Below, piece after piece: positions 17,071-26,791 of a stretch of DNA of 64,000 nt. The translations under genes and the position numbers were made by a program. The notes below the pieces were generated by a model that saw only the letters and a program-made list of their open reading frames with translations, was not told the DNA's origin and did no database searches. Source of the DNA: Citrobacter sp. RHB25-C09 (GTDB taxonomy: Bacteria > Pseudomonadota > Gammaproteobacteria > Enterobacterales > Enterobacteriaceae); assembly GCF_013836145.1 (NCBI RefSeq), contig NZ_CP057483.1:2294001-2358000 (forward strand), written 5' to 3'. Within the stretch, counting starts at the first letter, position 1, and each line of letters opens with the position of its first letter.

Positions 17071-18045
17071 TTACTTTTCAGGTAATTTTATATCTTTAAA
17101 CATGACCTCGATTTCTTCATTTGAGCGCAGCGCGACGGCAGTGTCCACCACGTCACGCGTCAGATGCGGTGCAAAACGCTGAATGAAATCATACATGTAA
17201 CTGCGCAGGAACGTACTGCGGCGGAAGCCGATCTTTGTCGTGCTATGGCTGAAGACATCGTGTGCATCAACACGAACCAGGTCGGGATCGGTGATCGGGT
17301 CAACAGCCATACTGGCTATCACCCCTACCCCTAAGCCCAGACGGACATAGGTTTTAATCACGTCGGCATCGGTCGCGGTGAAAACAATGCGCGGCGTTAA
17401 TCCGGCGCGGTTAAACGCGGTATCCAGTTCAGAACGCCCCGTAAAGCCGAAGGTGTACGTCACGAGCGGGTACTGCGCCAGCTCTTCGATAGAAACCGAT
17501 GCCTTACCCGCCAAAGGATGCTCTGGCGTGACCACAATTGAACGATTCCAGTGATAGCAAGGCAGCATGACCAGATCATCGTACAAATGTAGCGCCTCGG
17601 TGGCGATGGCGAAATCGGCATTGCCTTTTGAAACAGCTTCAGCGATTTGTGTCGGCGAGCCCTGATGCATGTGCAGGGAAACGCGCGGATAGCGTTCAAT
17701 AAACCCTTTGATAACGCCGGGCAGCGCATACCTTGCCTGCGTATGCGTTGTCGCGATATACAGTGAGCCTTTATCCGGCCAGGTATGTTCACCGGCAACC
17801 GCTTTAATCGCGTCAACCTTGGACAAGACTTCGCGCGCAATGCGAATAATCTCCTGACCGGCTGGCGTCACCTGAGTCAGGTGCTTACCGCTACGGGCAA
17901 AAATCTGGATGCCTAACTCATCTTCCAGCATACGGACCTGCTTACTGATGCCTGGTTGAGAGGTATAAAGTCCTTCCGCCGTTGAGGAGACATTAAGGTT
18001 GTGGTTCACCACCTCAACAATATAGCGAAGCTGCTGTAATTTCAT
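17071..18045 (-). CDS. cysB: LysR-family transcriptional regulator CysB
   Basis: Master activator of sulfate assimilation and cysteine biosynthesis; binds N-acetylserine (or O-acetylserine) as inducer and sulfide/thiosulfate as anti-inducers, and represses its own gene. 324 residues as in E. coli. The N-terminal winged HTH is seen at about 1-60 (MKLQQLRYIVEVVNHNLNVS), with the periplasmic-binding-protein-like effector domain at 90-324 including the TTHTQARYALP and YTFGFTGRSELD segments. Only a weak Shine-Dalgarno precedes ATG 18045. It lies downstream of topA on the same strand with its own 215-bp upstream region. Confidence 0.97.
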   Translation of the reverse strand: MKLQQLRYIVEVVNHNLNVSSTAEGLYTSQPGISKQVRMLEDELGIQIFARSGKHLTQVTPAGQEIIRIAREVLSKVDAIKAVAGEHTWPDKGSLYIATTHTQARYALPGVIKGFIERYPRVSLHMHQGSPTQIAEAVSKGNADFAIATEALHLYDDLVMLPCYHWNRSIVVTPEHPLAGKASVSIEELAQYPLVTYTFGFTGRSELDTAFNRAGLTPRIVFTATDADVIKTYVRLGLGVGVIASMAVDPITDPDLVRVDAHDVFSHSTTKIGFRRSTFLRSYMYDFIQRFAPHLTRDVVDTAVALRSNEEIEVMFKDIKLPEK

Positions 18046-18209
18046 GTTAAACCATCCAGATTAGCGCCATCAGGGCATCGTTTTGCCACTCACTCTCGCG
18101 AGCTGCTAATACGATTTTATAATAAAAAAGAGATTAACTATAACCACTATATCATTTATAGCAGTGCTGTATAGATGTGAATAAAAAATAATAAGGCGGC
18201 TATATAAAC

Positions 18210-18238
18210 AAAAAAAGGGCCGCTTGCGCGACCCTTAT
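18210..18238 (-). terminator. Rho-independent terminator of topA
   Basis: On the minus strand AGGGTCGC (18227-18234 complement) pairs with GCGGCCCT (with one G-U pair), loop GCAA, followed by seven Us (18210-18216 complement). It lies 23 bp after the topA stop and before cysB. Confidence 0.85.
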
Positions 18239-18260
18239 CAGCTTCATGAACGAAAACGGG

Positions 18261-20858
18261 TTACTTCTTACCTTCAACCCATTTGCCGTCGACGAAGAAG
18301 GCGGACCATCCGGTCGCTTTTCCGTCTTTTTCCGCTGCAACATATTGCTGCTTGGTTTTACGGCTAAAGCGCACCAGCGTCTTATTACCTTCCGGATCCT
18401 GCTGTGGCGCATCGGCCAGATAGCGCAGTTTTTCCGGCAGACGGTCGCGGAAGCGATACAACTCTTCAACCAGCGGCGCTCGCGTCTCACGGGATTTCGG
18501 GAACGTATTGGCTGCAAGGAACACACCAGCAGCACCATCACGCAACACGAAATAAGCATCCGATTTTTCACACGGCAACTCAGGCAGCGGTACCGGATCT
18601 TCCTTCGGTGGCGCAACTTCACCGTTACGCAGGATCTTACGGGTGTTTTTGCACTCGTCGTTGGTACAGGCCATGTATTTGCCAAAACGCCCCATCTTCA
18701 GGTGCATTTCAGAACCACATTTTTCACACTCAACAATCGGGCCATCATAGCCTTTAATGCGGAACTCACCCTCTTCGATCTCGTAGCCATCGCAGGTCGG
18801 GTTATTGCCACAGACATGCAGCTTACGCTTCGGATCAATCAGGTAGCTGTCCATTGCGGTGCCACACTTCTGACAACGACGTTTAGCACGCAGGGCGTTC
18901 GTCTCAGCGTCATCACCCTCCAGCACATTCAGGACTTCGTTTTCCGGCACCAGGTTAATGGTGGTTTTGCAACGTTCTTTTGGCGACAACGCATAGCCGG
19001 AGCAGCCGAGGAACACGCCCGTACTGGCGGTACGAATGCCCATTTTGCGACCGCAGGTTGGACAATCAATGCTCGTCAGCACCATCTGATTCGGGCGCAT
19101 CCCGCCCTCTTCCGGATCTTTCTCGGCCTTTTCCAGATGTTGGGTAAAGTCGCTAAAGAAGGTGTCGAGAACCCTTTTCCACTCCGCTTCGTGGTTGGCA
19201 ACCTGATCGAGGCTGTTTTCCATCTGTGCGGTAAAATCGTAGTTCATCAGCTCGCGGAAGTTCTCTTCCAGGCGGTCGGTGACAATCTCACCCATTTTTT
19301 CCGCATAGAAGCGACGGTTTTCCACGCGCACATAGCCGCGATCCTGAATGGTCGAAATGATTGACGCATAGGTCGACGGACGGCCGATACCGCGTTTCTC
19401 AAGCTCTTTTACCAGAGACGCTTCGCTGAAGCGCGCTGGCGGTTTGGTAAAGTGCTGCGCGGGCGTCAGTTCGATCAGCGTTAACGCATCACCTTTACTC
19501 ACCGCTGGCAGCGTACGATCTTCATCGCCTTTGCGCAGCGCAGGCATAACCTTCGTCCAGCCGTCGAAACGCAAGATACGGCCACGGGCTTTCAGGCGGA
19601 AATCCCCCGCGCCAACGGTCAGCGTGGTGGAGTCGTATTGCGCAGGCGTCATCTGACAGGCCACAAACTGTCGCCAGATCAGCTGGTACAGTTTCTGCGC
19701 GTCGGCTTCCATATCTTTCAACGCTTCCGCCTGCACGGCCACATCGGAAGGACGAATCGCTTCGTGCGCTTCCTGCGAGTTTTCTTTGCTGGCGTACTGA
19801 TTCGGACTCTCCGGCAGGTATTTCTTACCGAAGTTGTCGCTGATATAACCACGAACCATGCTCACCGCATCCTGACTCAAATTCGTCGAGTCAGTACGCA
19901 TATAGGTGATATAGCCCGCCTCATACAGTCGCTGTGCCATCATCATGGTTTTCTTCACCCCAAAGCCCAGACGGGTACTGGCCGCCTGTTGCAATGTAGA
20001 GGTGATAAACGGCGCGCCTGGCTTGCTGCTGGTCGGCTTGTCTTCACGCTCCAGCACGCTATAGCTGGCTTTTTCCAGCAGGCTCACCGCAGCAAGCGTC
20101 TGCTCACGGTTAACCGGACGGAACGGCTTGTCATTCTGATGAGTGACCTGCAGCGGCAGAGCATCACCCGACGGCGTGTTGGTGCTGGCGTCAATTTCCC
20201 AGAACTCTTCCGGAACGAACGCTTTGATTTCGCGTTCACGCTCAACAACCAGTCGCACAGCAACTGACTGTACGCGACCGGCTGACAGACCACGGGCGAT
20301 TTTTTTCCACAACAGCGGAGACACCATGTACCCCACAACGCGGTCCATGAAGCGACGCGCCTGCTGGGCGTTAACGCGGTCAATATTCAGTTCACCCGGC
20401 TTTTCGAACGCCTGGCGAATCGCGTTTTTGGTAATTTCGTTAAACACGACGCGGCTGTAGCGTGTGTCATCACCCCCGATCACTTCCCGCAGGTGCCATG
20501 CAATGGCTTCCCCTTCGCGGTCAAGGTCGGTTGCGAGATAGATGTGGTCGGCTTTTTCTGCCAACTGTTTCAGTTCAGAGACAACCTTCTCTTTACCGGG
20601 CAGCACTTCATAGTGCGCATCCCAGTCGTGCCACGGGTCAACTCCCATTCGGTTGACAAGCGCGCCACGTTCATCCTTTTTGGGCTTTTTAGCCGTTTTG
20701 GTGGAGGTAGAGTCGGCGCTCTTTTTAGCGGTTGAGCCACTGGTCGGCAAATCACGGATATGACCCACGCTGGACTTAACCACGTAGTCGCTACCCAGAT
20801 ACTTGTTGATTGTTTTGGCTTTTGCCGGGGACTCAACGATGACAAGAGCTTTACCCAT
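18261..20858 (-). CDS. topA: DNA topoisomerase I TopA
   Basis: Type IA topoisomerase relaxing negative supercoils, removing transcription-driven hypernegative supercoiling. 865 residues from ATG 20858 (AGGTGAAT upstream); a GTG two codons earlier is less likely. The Toprim domain starts at residue 1 (VIVESPAKAKTI...DLDREGEAI), the active-site tyrosine is in YITYMRTDSTN (Tyr319 by E. coli numbering), and three C-terminal Cys4 zinc ribbons (CPTCGRK...CKTT; CQKCGTA...C; CEKCGSE...CK, about 599-740) precede a zinc-ribbon-like tail. Complete. Confidence 0.98.
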   Translation of the reverse strand: MGKALVIVESPAKAKTINKYLGSDYVVKSSVGHIRDLPTSGSTAKKSADSTSTKTAKKPKKDERGALVNRMGVDPWHDWDAHYEVLPGKEKVVSELKQLAEKADHIYLATDLDREGEAIAWHLREVIGGDDTRYSRVVFNEITKNAIRQAFEKPGELNIDRVNAQQARRFMDRVVGYMVSPLLWKKIARGLSAGRVQSVAVRLVVEREREIKAFVPEEFWEIDASTNTPSGDALPLQVTHQNDKPFRPVNREQTLAAVSLLEKASYSVLEREDKPTSSKPGAPFITSTLQQAASTRLGFGVKKTMMMAQRLYEAGYITYMRTDSTNLSQDAVSMVRGYISDNFGKKYLPESPNQYASKENSQEAHEAIRPSDVAVQAEALKDMEADAQKLYQLIWRQFVACQMTPAQYDSTTLTVGAGDFRLKARGRILRFDGWTKVMPALRKGDEDRTLPAVSKGDALTLIELTPAQHFTKPPARFSEASLVKELEKRGIGRPSTYASIISTIQDRGYVRVENRRFYAEKMGEIVTDRLEENFRELMNYDFTAQMENSLDQVANHEAEWKRVLDTFFSDFTQHLEKAEKDPEEGGMRPNQMVLTSIDCPTCGRKMGIRTASTGVFLGCSGYALSPKERCKTTINLVPENEVLNVLEGDDAETNALRAKRRCQKCGTAMDSYLIDPKRKLHVCGNNPTCDGYEIEEGEFRIKGYDGPIVECEKCGSEMHLKMGRFGKYMACTNDECKNTRKILRNGEVAPPKEDPVPLPELPCEKSDAYFVLRDGAAGVFLAANTFPKSRETRAPLVEELYRFRDRLPEKLRYLADAPQQDPEGNKTLVRFSRKTKQQYVAAEKDGKATGWSAFFVDGKWVEGKK

Positions 20859-21251
20859 ATTCACCTTTACCTAATTTGATTCTTCCAGGAATGCGTCGCC
20901 GTTGAATTACTGTCGCTGGTGACGTGAAACAAATATGGTTTCTGCATCAGCGGATCTCAACCATTTGTCCTGATTCTGTACAAAGAACAGACAGGTGACT
21001 GAGTTAACAGGCTTTTTGGCGCATAAGCGCTATAGCACGACGGAATTATGGTCGAATGTCAAGCAAATCTGTTGCCAGATTGACGAAAGCGTCACACTGT
21101 ACCTGATAAAATTCGTTACGCAACTTTATTAGCATGCAAAAATAAAACTCGCCAGTAAGCAAACGTTGACAAACCCCTGCTTAGGCTCAGGGAATATTTG
21201 CCCACCAACGGCACTCAGCGTAGACTAATATCCTTGTTTAAGGAGTAAAAA
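20859..21251. other. Divergent promoter region topA / yciN
   Basis: 393 bp between divergent topA (minus) and yciN (plus). Several AT-rich -10-like stretches occur, in line with the multiple topA promoters known in E. coli (including a heat-shock one), but I cannot assign them individually. No ORF or RNA gene is evident. Confidence 0.6.
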
Positions 21252-21503
21252 ATGCATAAAGAAACGCAACCAATCGATCGCGAAACGCTGCTGGTTGAAG
21301 CTAACAAAATCATCCGGGAGCATGAAGATACGCTGGCAGGCATTGTTGCCACCGGCGTCACCCAACGTAATGGCGTTCTGGTCTTCAGTGGGGATTACTT
21401 TTTAGACGAGCAAGGTTTACCGACGCCGAAAAGCACCGCTGTGTTTAATATGTTCAAACATCTGGCACACGTACTTTCTGAGAAGTATCACCTGGTTGAC
21501 TAA
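21252..21503 (+). CDS. yciN: YciN family protein
   Basis: 83-residue acidic cytosolic protein (DUF2498). It starts MHKETQPIDRETLLVEANKI and continues with a mixed helix-sheet pattern; no catalytic motif is recognised. AAGGAGT lies 7 nt before the ATG. It is single, divergent from topA and convergent with sohB, from which it is separated by a REP palindrome. A function is not established as far as I know. Confidence 0.93.
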   Translation: MHKETQPIDRETLLVEANKIIREHEDTLAGIVATGVTQRNGVLVFSGDYFLDEQGLPTPKSTAVFNMFKHLAHVLSEKYHLVD

Positions 21504-21515
21504 CGCCGGTACAGA

Positions 21516-21544
21516 TTGCCGGATGGCGCAGCGCCAACCGGCAA
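21516..21544. repeat. REP (PU) palindrome between yciN and sohB
   Basis: TTGCCGGATGGCGC (21516-21529) faces GCGCCAACCGGCAA (21531-21544), an imperfect inverted repeat with the classic REP core, in the 47-bp gap of two convergent genes. Confidence 0.8.
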
Positions 21545-21550
21545 TACATG

Positions 21551-22597
21551 TTACATCATGGGCTTCTGACCACGCTGCCACCAGCGCAGCAGAAGACGGT
21601 CAACGCTTTCAGCAGCGCTGCCAGTGAAGCGATCCATCAATTTTTTACGCTGCATATAGCGCACATTCATCACTTCGCGTCCGTCCATCAGGCTCAGGAT
21701 CACTTCGTCGCTGGTATTGACTTCATCCACCAGGCCCTTTTCCAGCGCCTGCTGACCGTACCAGTGTTCCCCGGTGGCAACCTGCTCAATGTCCAGCGTC
21801 GGACGCATACGCTGCACAAAATCTTTGAACAGATGATGCGTTTCGTTCAGATCTTCACGGAATTTCTGCCGCCCTTCTTCGGTGTTTTCACCCAGCAGCG
21901 TCAGGGTACGTTTGTACTGCCCGGCGGTATGCAGTTCGATATCAATATCTTTCCCTTTCAGGAAGCGATTGAAGTTGGGGATCTGCGCAACCACGCCAAT
22001 TGAACCGATAATGGCGAAAGGCGCGGAGACGATTTTATCCGCCACGCAGGCCATCATATAACCACCGCTGGCCGCCACTTTGTCGACAGTAATGGTTAGT
22101 GGAATGTTTTTATCGCGCAGGCGCTGCAACTGCGAAGCGGCAAGGCCGTAGCCGTGGACGACACCACCCGGACTTTCCAGGCGCAAAACCACCTGATCCT
22201 GCGGCTTCACCACCGCTAGCACGGCGGTCACCTCTTCACGCAGCGCGCTCACTTCGTGCGCATCCATACTGCCTTTAAAATCCAGTACCCAGACACGCGG
22301 TTTTTCTGTAGCGCTTTCTTCTGCTTGTTTGGCACGCACTTTGGCTTCCTTCGCTTCCTGTTTATGCTTTTTCTTTTGCGCTTTGTGCCAAAGTTTCTGT
22401 TGATGCGTGTCCATCAGCGACATCACCAGTTCGTCCTTCATCTCCCGATACTGCTCGCTGAGATTGGTCACCCGCAGTTCACCGCGCTGACGTTTACGCT
22501 GCGCCGCATTCACGATAATGAGGGCAATCGCCGCGATAGCCAGTACAACGGTTACGATTTTTGCCAAAAACAGCCCATATTCAGACAATAATTCCAC
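21551..22597 (-). CDS. sohB: SohB, S49-family inner-membrane peptidase
   Basis: Putative serine protease of the SppA/protease IV family (S49); in E. coli, extra sohB copies suppress degP (htrA) loss. 348 residues from GTG 22597 (ELLSEYGLFLAKI follows, E. coli has 349). One N-terminal membrane helix (about 8-28), then a highly charged Lys/Glu/Ala coil (about 60-95), then the ClpP-like crotonase fold with LESPGGVVHGYG and nucleophile serine in DKVAASGGYMMA (about 178-180). A longer in-frame ORF to 22642 lacks a good ribosome site. Confidence 0.93.
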   Translation of the reverse strand: MELLSEYGLFLAKIVTVVLAIAAIALIIVNAAQRKRQRGELRVTNLSEQYREMKDELVMSLMDTHQQKLWHKAQKKKHKQEAKEAKVRAKQAEESATEKPRVWVLDFKGSMDAHEVSALREEVTAVLAVVKPQDQVVLRLESPGGVVHGYGLAASQLQRLRDKNIPLTITVDKVAASGGYMMACVADKIVSAPFAIIGSIGVVAQIPNFNRFLKGKDIDIELHTAGQYKRTLTLLGENTEEGRQKFREDLNETHHLFKDFVQRMRPTLDIEQVATGEHWYGQQALEKGLVDEVNTSDEVILSLMDGREVMNVRYMQRKKLMDRFTGSAAESVDRLLLRWWQRGQKPMM

Positions 22598-22811
22598 GAG
22601 TCCCACCTTGGTTATACAGCTTAGCTTCGGCTCAGTGTACATCAGCCATCAGGCGTCGTCTCGCTGGATATCGCGGGTGCAGAAAGTATGACAACGTGTT
22701 CATTTTATGGCGTTATCGCCGTTGACTGATTGAAAAAGCGCGGGGTTTCAGGCATAAACCCGAAAAGCCAATGATAAGCAGAGCGACCTTGCATGTCGCC
22801 GGGGAGTCACC

Positions 22812-23570
22812 GTGCATTACCAACCAAAGCAAGATCTTCTTCAGGATCGCATCATTCTTGTCACCGGTGCCAGCGATGGAATCGGCCGTGAGGCCGCCCA
22901 GACCTACGCGCGTTACGGCGCCATCGTCATTTTGCTCGGCCGTAACGATGAGAAGTTACGACACGTGGCCGAGACAATCTCACAGCAGACGGGCAACCTG
23001 CCGCAATGGTTTACCCTCGATCTGTTAACCTGCACATCTGAGGAGTGCCACCAGCTTGCCCAACGCATTGCGGGGCACTATCCGCGCCTGGATGGCGTTT
23101 TACACAACGCCGGGTTATTGGGCGATATCTGCCCGATGAGCGAACAGGATCCGCAGGTCTGGCAGCAGGTGATGCAGGTCAACGTCAATGCGACCTTCAT
23201 GCTTACTCAGGCATTGCTTCCTTTATTACTGAAGTCAGATGCAGGTTCGCTGGTGTTTACCTCATCCAGCGTAGGTCGTGAAGGACGGGCAAACTGGGGA
23301 GCCTACGCCACCTCTAAATTTGCCACGGAAGGGATGATGCAAGTTCTCGCTGATGAGTATCAAAGCCAGCTGCGGGTGAACTGTGTCAATCCTGGCGGAA
23401 CGCGTACCGGTATGCGCGCGAGTGCATTCCCGACGGAAGATCCGCAAAAGCTAAAAACTCCCGCTGATATTATGCCGCTGTATCTGTGGCTAATGGGCGA
23501 CGACAGCCGCCGCAAAACCGGCATGACCTTCGACGCCCAGCCGGGCCGTAAACCAGGAATCTCACAATGA
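22812..23570 (+). CDS. yciK: YciK, short-chain dehydrogenase/reductase
   Basis: 252-residue classical SDR. NAD(P)-binding TGASDGIG (about 18-25), NAG (HNAGLLG, about 100), catalytic Ser (SSSVGR, about 155) and Tyr-x3-Lys (YATSKF, about 167-171) are all present. The natural substrate is unknown; it is often co-annotated as an oxoacyl-ACP reductase-like enzyme. The start codon is GTG 22812 with GGGGAG 8 nt upstream. Its stop overlaps the btuR start by 4 nt (ATGA), so the two are translationally coupled. Confidence 0.95.
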   Translation: MHYQPKQDLLQDRIILVTGASDGIGREAAQTYARYGAIVILLGRNDEKLRHVAETISQQTGNLPQWFTLDLLTCTSEECHQLAQRIAGHYPRLDGVLHNAGLLGDICPMSEQDPQVWQQVMQVNVNATFMLTQALLPLLLKSDAGSLVFTSSSVGREGRANWGAYATSKFATEGMMQVLADEYQSQLRVNCVNPGGTRTGMRASAFPTEDPQKLKTPADIMPLYLWLMGDDSRRKTGMTFDAQPGRKPGISQ

Positions 23571-24157
23571 GTGATGAACGTTATCAGCAGCGCCAACAGC
23601 GCGTAAAAGAGCGGGTCGATGCCCGCGTTGCCCAGGCGCAGGATGAGCGCGGCATTGTGATTGTTTTCACCGGCAACGGGAAAGGAAAAACCACCGCCGC
23701 CTTTGGCACCGCAACACGCGCCGTTGGTCATGGCAAAAAAGTCGGTGTCGTGCAGTTTATCAAAGGCACCTGGCCGAACGGTGAGCGTAATCTACTGGAA
23801 CCCCACGGCGTGGAATTTCAGGTCATGGCGACCGGGTTCACCTGGGACACGCAGAACCGTGAAGCGGACACGGCGGCCTGTCTGGCCGTATGGCAACACG
23901 GCAAGCGGATGCTGGCTGACCCCACCCTCGATATGGTTGTGCTGGATGAGCTGACCTACATGGTCGCCTATGACTACCTGCCACTGGAAGAGGTGATCAA
24001 CGCGTTGAACGCGCGTCCGCATCACCAGACGGTGATCATCACCGGGCGCGGCTGTCATCGGGATATTCTGGAACTGGCGGATACCGTCAGCGAATTGCGT
24101 CCGGTTAAGCATGCCTTTGAAGCGGGCGTAAAAGCCCAGATGGGAATAGATTATTGA
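23567..24157 (+). CDS. btuR: Cob(I)yrinic acid a,c-diamide adenosyltransferase BtuR
   Basis: CobA/CobO-type adenosyltransferase that transfers adenosyl from ATP to the cobalt of reduced corrinoids, finishing adenosylcobalamin for salvage or biosynthesis. 196 residues. The unusual P-loop GNGKGKTT is at 36-43; MVVLDELTYM (Walker-B like) and ITGRGCHRDI follow. It belongs to the CobA family; the name cobO/cobA is equally used. It overlaps yciK by 4 nt. REP DNA follows. Confidence 0.96.
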   Translation: MSDERYQQRQQRVKERVDARVAQAQDERGIVIVFTGNGKGKTTAAFGTATRAVGHGKKVGVVQFIKGTWPNGERNLLEPHGVEFQVMATGFTWDTQNREADTAACLAVWQHGKRMLADPTLDMVVLDELTYMVAYDYLPLEEVINALNARPHHQTVIITGRGCHRDILELADTVSELRPVKHAFEAGVKAQMGIDY

Positions 24158-24159
24158 GT

Positions 24160-24232
24160 ATAGGCCGGATGAGGCGTAGCCGCCATCCGGCACAGATTGC
24201 CCGGTGGCGCTGTCGCTTCCCGGGCCTACAGG
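24160..24232. repeat. REP/BIME element between btuR and rluB
   Basis: TAGGCCGGATGAGGCG..CGCCATCCGGC (24161-24191) is a REP palindrome, followed by a second inverted stretch TTGCCCGGTGGCGC...TTCCCGGGCCTACAGG (24197-24232). Together they resemble a two-unit BIME at the 3' ends of convergent genes. Confidence 0.8.
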
Positions 24233-24239
24233 CAGGCGA

Positions 24240-25118
24240 TTAACCGTTATTATTACGTCCGCCCGAACGACGACCACCGCCGCTCACCTGGCTGTGACGC
24301 TTCACCGCACGACGAATTTGATTCGCCTTCATGCGACGACGATCTTTTTCCACCGCCACTTTTGACGTAGTTTCTGGCTCCAGTTCCACCAGTTCACGCA
24401 AATAGTTGGTCTGGGCAAGATCCAGTTCCGTCCAACCGCCGCGCGGCAGTCCTTTCGGCAACGGAATATCACCGTAACGCACGCGGATCAGACGACTCAC
24501 CTGCACGCCAACGGCTTCCCACAGACGACGCACTTCGCGGTTACGTCCTTCCGTCAGAGTGACGTTGTACCACTGGTTAATGCCTTCGCCGCCACTGAAT
24601 TTGATGGTTTTGAACGCTGCGGGACCATCTTCCAGTTGTACGCCACGGCTGAGATCACGCAGCTTGACTTCATCAACCTGACCAAACACGCGTACCGCGT
24701 ATTCACGTTCAACTTCACGGCTTGGGTGCATCAGACGATTCGCCAGTTCACCATCGGTGGTAAACAGCAACAGACCACAGGTATTGACGTCCAGACGCCC
24801 TACAGCAATCCAGCGCGCACCGCGCAGTTTCGGCAGGCGATCAAATACGGTCGGACGCCCTTCCGGGTCGTTACGGGTACACAGTTCGCCTTCCGGCTTG
24901 TAATAGGCCAGTACGCGGCAGATCTGTTCCGCGGACTCTTTCACTGAAATCAGGTGGCCGTCGATGCGGATTTTCAGACCTGGCGTCACTTCTACGCGAT
25001 CGCCAAGCGTAGCAATTTTGCCGTCAACGCTTACGCGACCTGCCTGAATAATGGTTTCAATTTCACGACGTGAGCCGTGGCCAGCGCGCGCCAGCACTTT
25101 CTGTAACTTTTCGCTCAT
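24240..25118 (-). CDS. rluB: 23S rRNA pseudouridine(2605) synthase RluB
   Basis: RsuA-family pseudouridine synthase modifying U2605 of 23S rRNA. 292 residues from ATG 25118 (MSEKLQKVLARAG). An S4 RNA-binding domain (about 1-60) precedes the catalytic domain, with the nucleophile Asp110 in GRLDVNTCGLLL and the REVRRLWEAVG motif. The C-terminal tail is basic and ends in RRSGGRNNNG. Upstream in-frame Met at 25145 lacks support. Convergent with btuR. Confidence 0.96.
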   Translation of the reverse strand: MSEKLQKVLARAGHGSRREIETIIQAGRVSVDGKIATLGDRVEVTPGLKIRIDGHLISVKESAEQICRVLAYYKPEGELCTRNDPEGRPTVFDRLPKLRGARWIAVGRLDVNTCGLLLFTTDGELANRLMHPSREVEREYAVRVFGQVDEVKLRDLSRGVQLEDGPAAFKTIKFSGGEGINQWYNVTLTEGRNREVRRLWEAVGVQVSRLIRVRYGDIPLPKGLPRGGWTELDLAQTNYLRELVELEPETTSKVAVEKDRRRMKANQIRRAVKRHSQVSGGGRRSGGRNNNG

Positions 25119-25218
25119 AGAGCTTCCTTTAGGTGTCGCCTTCACAGGCGTCGAACAGGAGAATCAACGGCGCCGTACAGCGCCATTTTAAGGCCGCGTA
25201 GTATACAGAGTCGCACCC

Positions 25219-25839
25219 TTATAAGAAAGGTTTAACGTCTCCGACACCTTCGCGCAAGACAACCGGGGCGTCATCGGTTAAATCAATGACCGTGGTCGGC
25301 TGTTGTCCCAGATAGCCACCGTGGATGATCAGGTCCACCTGTTTTTCCAGGCGATCTTTAATCTCTTCCGGATCGGACTCGGTAAATTCACTGCCTGGCA
25401 GCATGAGCGACGTGGAGAGCATTGGCTCGCCCAGCGCTTCCAGCAGTTCAAGCGCAATCGGGTTAGACGGAACGCGCAGGCCGATGGTTTTACGTTTTTC
25501 CTGCAACAGACGGCGCGGCACTTCTTTCGTGCCCTTCAGAATGAAGGTGTAGTTGCCGGGCGTGTTGTTTTTGATCAGGCGAAATGCCACGTTATCCACA
25601 AATGAATAGGTCGACAGCTCAGACAGGTCACGGCACATCAGGGTGAAGTTGTGACCATCCGGCAGCTGACGGATACGACAAATACGCTCCATCGCGCCTT
25701 TGTCCTCAATTTTACATCCAAGCGCGTAGCCGGAATCGGTAGGGTAAACAATCACCCCGCCCTTGCGCACAATCTCAACCGCCTGGTTGATCAAACGCTG
25801 CTGCGGGTTATCAGGATGAATATAGAAAAACTGACTCAT
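25219..25839 (-). CDS. yciO: YciO, YrdC/Sua5-like RNA-binding protein
   Basis: 206 residues. A single YrdC/Sua5 domain: VYPTDSGYALGC, KNTPGNYTFILKG and LRVPSNPIALELLE. Family members (TsaC/Sua5) form threonylcarbamoyl-AMP for tRNA t6A; YciO is a paralogue whose ability to do so in vivo is disputed. ATG 25839 overlaps the stop of rnm by 4 nt, hence coupled. The longer frame to 25941 is inside rnm coding DNA. Confidence 0.94.
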   Translation of the reverse strand: MSQFFYIHPDNPQQRLINQAVEIVRKGGVIVYPTDSGYALGCKIEDKGAMERICRIRQLPDGHNFTLMCRDLSELSTYSFVDNVAFRLIKNNTPGNYTFILKGTKEVPRRLLQEKRKTIGLRVPSNPIALELLEALGEPMLSTSLMLPGSEFTESDPEEIKDRLEKQVDLIIHGGYLGQQPTTVIDLTDDAPVVLREGVGDVKPFL

Positions 25840-26717
25840 ACTTCCCTCTCTGTGGTGTTCTGCGGCTGTTCCCAGGTCTGCCAGACGCCTTCTACGCCTG
25901 CAGGCAACCAGAGCTTGCGACCCAACTCGATCCACGGACACGGCAGATGAAAATCAGAGCCTTGCGAAGCCCATAGCTGATGTTGACGGGCAAGCGCGGC
26001 CAGTTGTGTACGCTCATTGGGAGATTGCTGGCATTGCGCGACTTCCATCGCATCACCGCGATGTTCGGCAAAATATGCCACTAATCTTTTCAGCCACTTA
26101 GCGCTCAGGTCGTACCGCCCAGGATGAGCCAGTACTGCCTTACCGCCAGAATGATGAATGACATCAATAGCTTGTTCTATTGTACACCACTGCGGCGGAA
26201 CATATCCTGTTTTCCCGCGCGCAAGGTACTTTTTAAAGACGTCCGCCATCGTTGTCGCTTTGCCGCACTCCACCAGGTAACGGGCAAAATGTCCACGCGT
26301 GACCGCCCCACCCGCAGCGAGTCGGAGTGCCCCTTCCCAGGCGCCGGCAATCTGCGCTTTCTCCAGACGATCGGCAATAAGACGCGCGCGCTGCTGACGA
26401 CGTTCGGTTTGCTGCGCCAAAAACGCACACAGTTCCGGGTTTTCGATATCGATGTTCAGACCGACAATGTGAATCTCATGGTTCTCCCAGACGGTAGAAA
26501 TTTCTACACCGGGAATCAACTGTAGCGGCAGACCGGAACGTGAAATTTCTGCACTTGCCGCCGTAATAGCGGACGTCGTATCGTGATCGGTAATTGCCAG
26601 CGTACCTACACGCATCTCTACCGCCCGATGGACCAACGCTTCCGGCGTTAGCTGTCCGTCAGATGCCGTAGTGTGACTGTGCAAGTCATAAATCACCGCG
26701 TAATTCGTGTCGCTCAA
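25836..26717 (-). CDS. rnm: RNase AM (YciV/TrpH), PHP-domain 5'-3' exoribonuclease
   Basis: PHP-family phosphoesterase. In E. coli it is a 5'-3' exonuclease on short RNA/DNA and matures the 5' ends of 23S, 16S and 5S rRNAs; it also acts on pAp. 293 residues as in E. coli. Metal-site motifs: DLHSHTTASDG (about 11-21), TDHDTT (about 43-48), PGVEISTVWENHEIHIVG, and GSDFHLP (about 253-258). It is the first gene of a two-gene operon with yciO and is divergent from the trp promoter; it is also called trpH. Confidence 0.94.
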   Translation of the reverse strand: MSDTNYAVIYDLHSHTTASDGQLTPEALVHRAVEMRVGTLAITDHDTTSAITAASAEISRSGLPLQLIPGVEISTVWENHEIHIVGLNIDIENPELCAFLAQQTERRQQRARLIADRLEKAQIAGAWEGALRLAAGGAVTRGHFARYLVECGKATTMADVFKKYLARGKTGYVPPQWCTIEQAIDVIHHSGGKAVLAHPGRYDLSAKWLKRLVAYFAEHRGDAMEVAQCQQSPNERTQLAALARQHQLWASQGSDFHLPCPWIELGRKLWLPAGVEGVWQTWEQPQNTTEREV

Positions 26718-26791
26718 GGCGAACTCCCGTCTTTATTAATTGAGTTTCATGCGCATGATAACGGTTCTGACAAATTAACTGAAATCAGCTG

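Noticed and set aside
18246..19364. 372-codon plus-strand ORF opposite topA
   Set aside because: Antisense shadow of the topA C-terminal part; composition is His/Phe/Thr-rich as expected of antisense frames.
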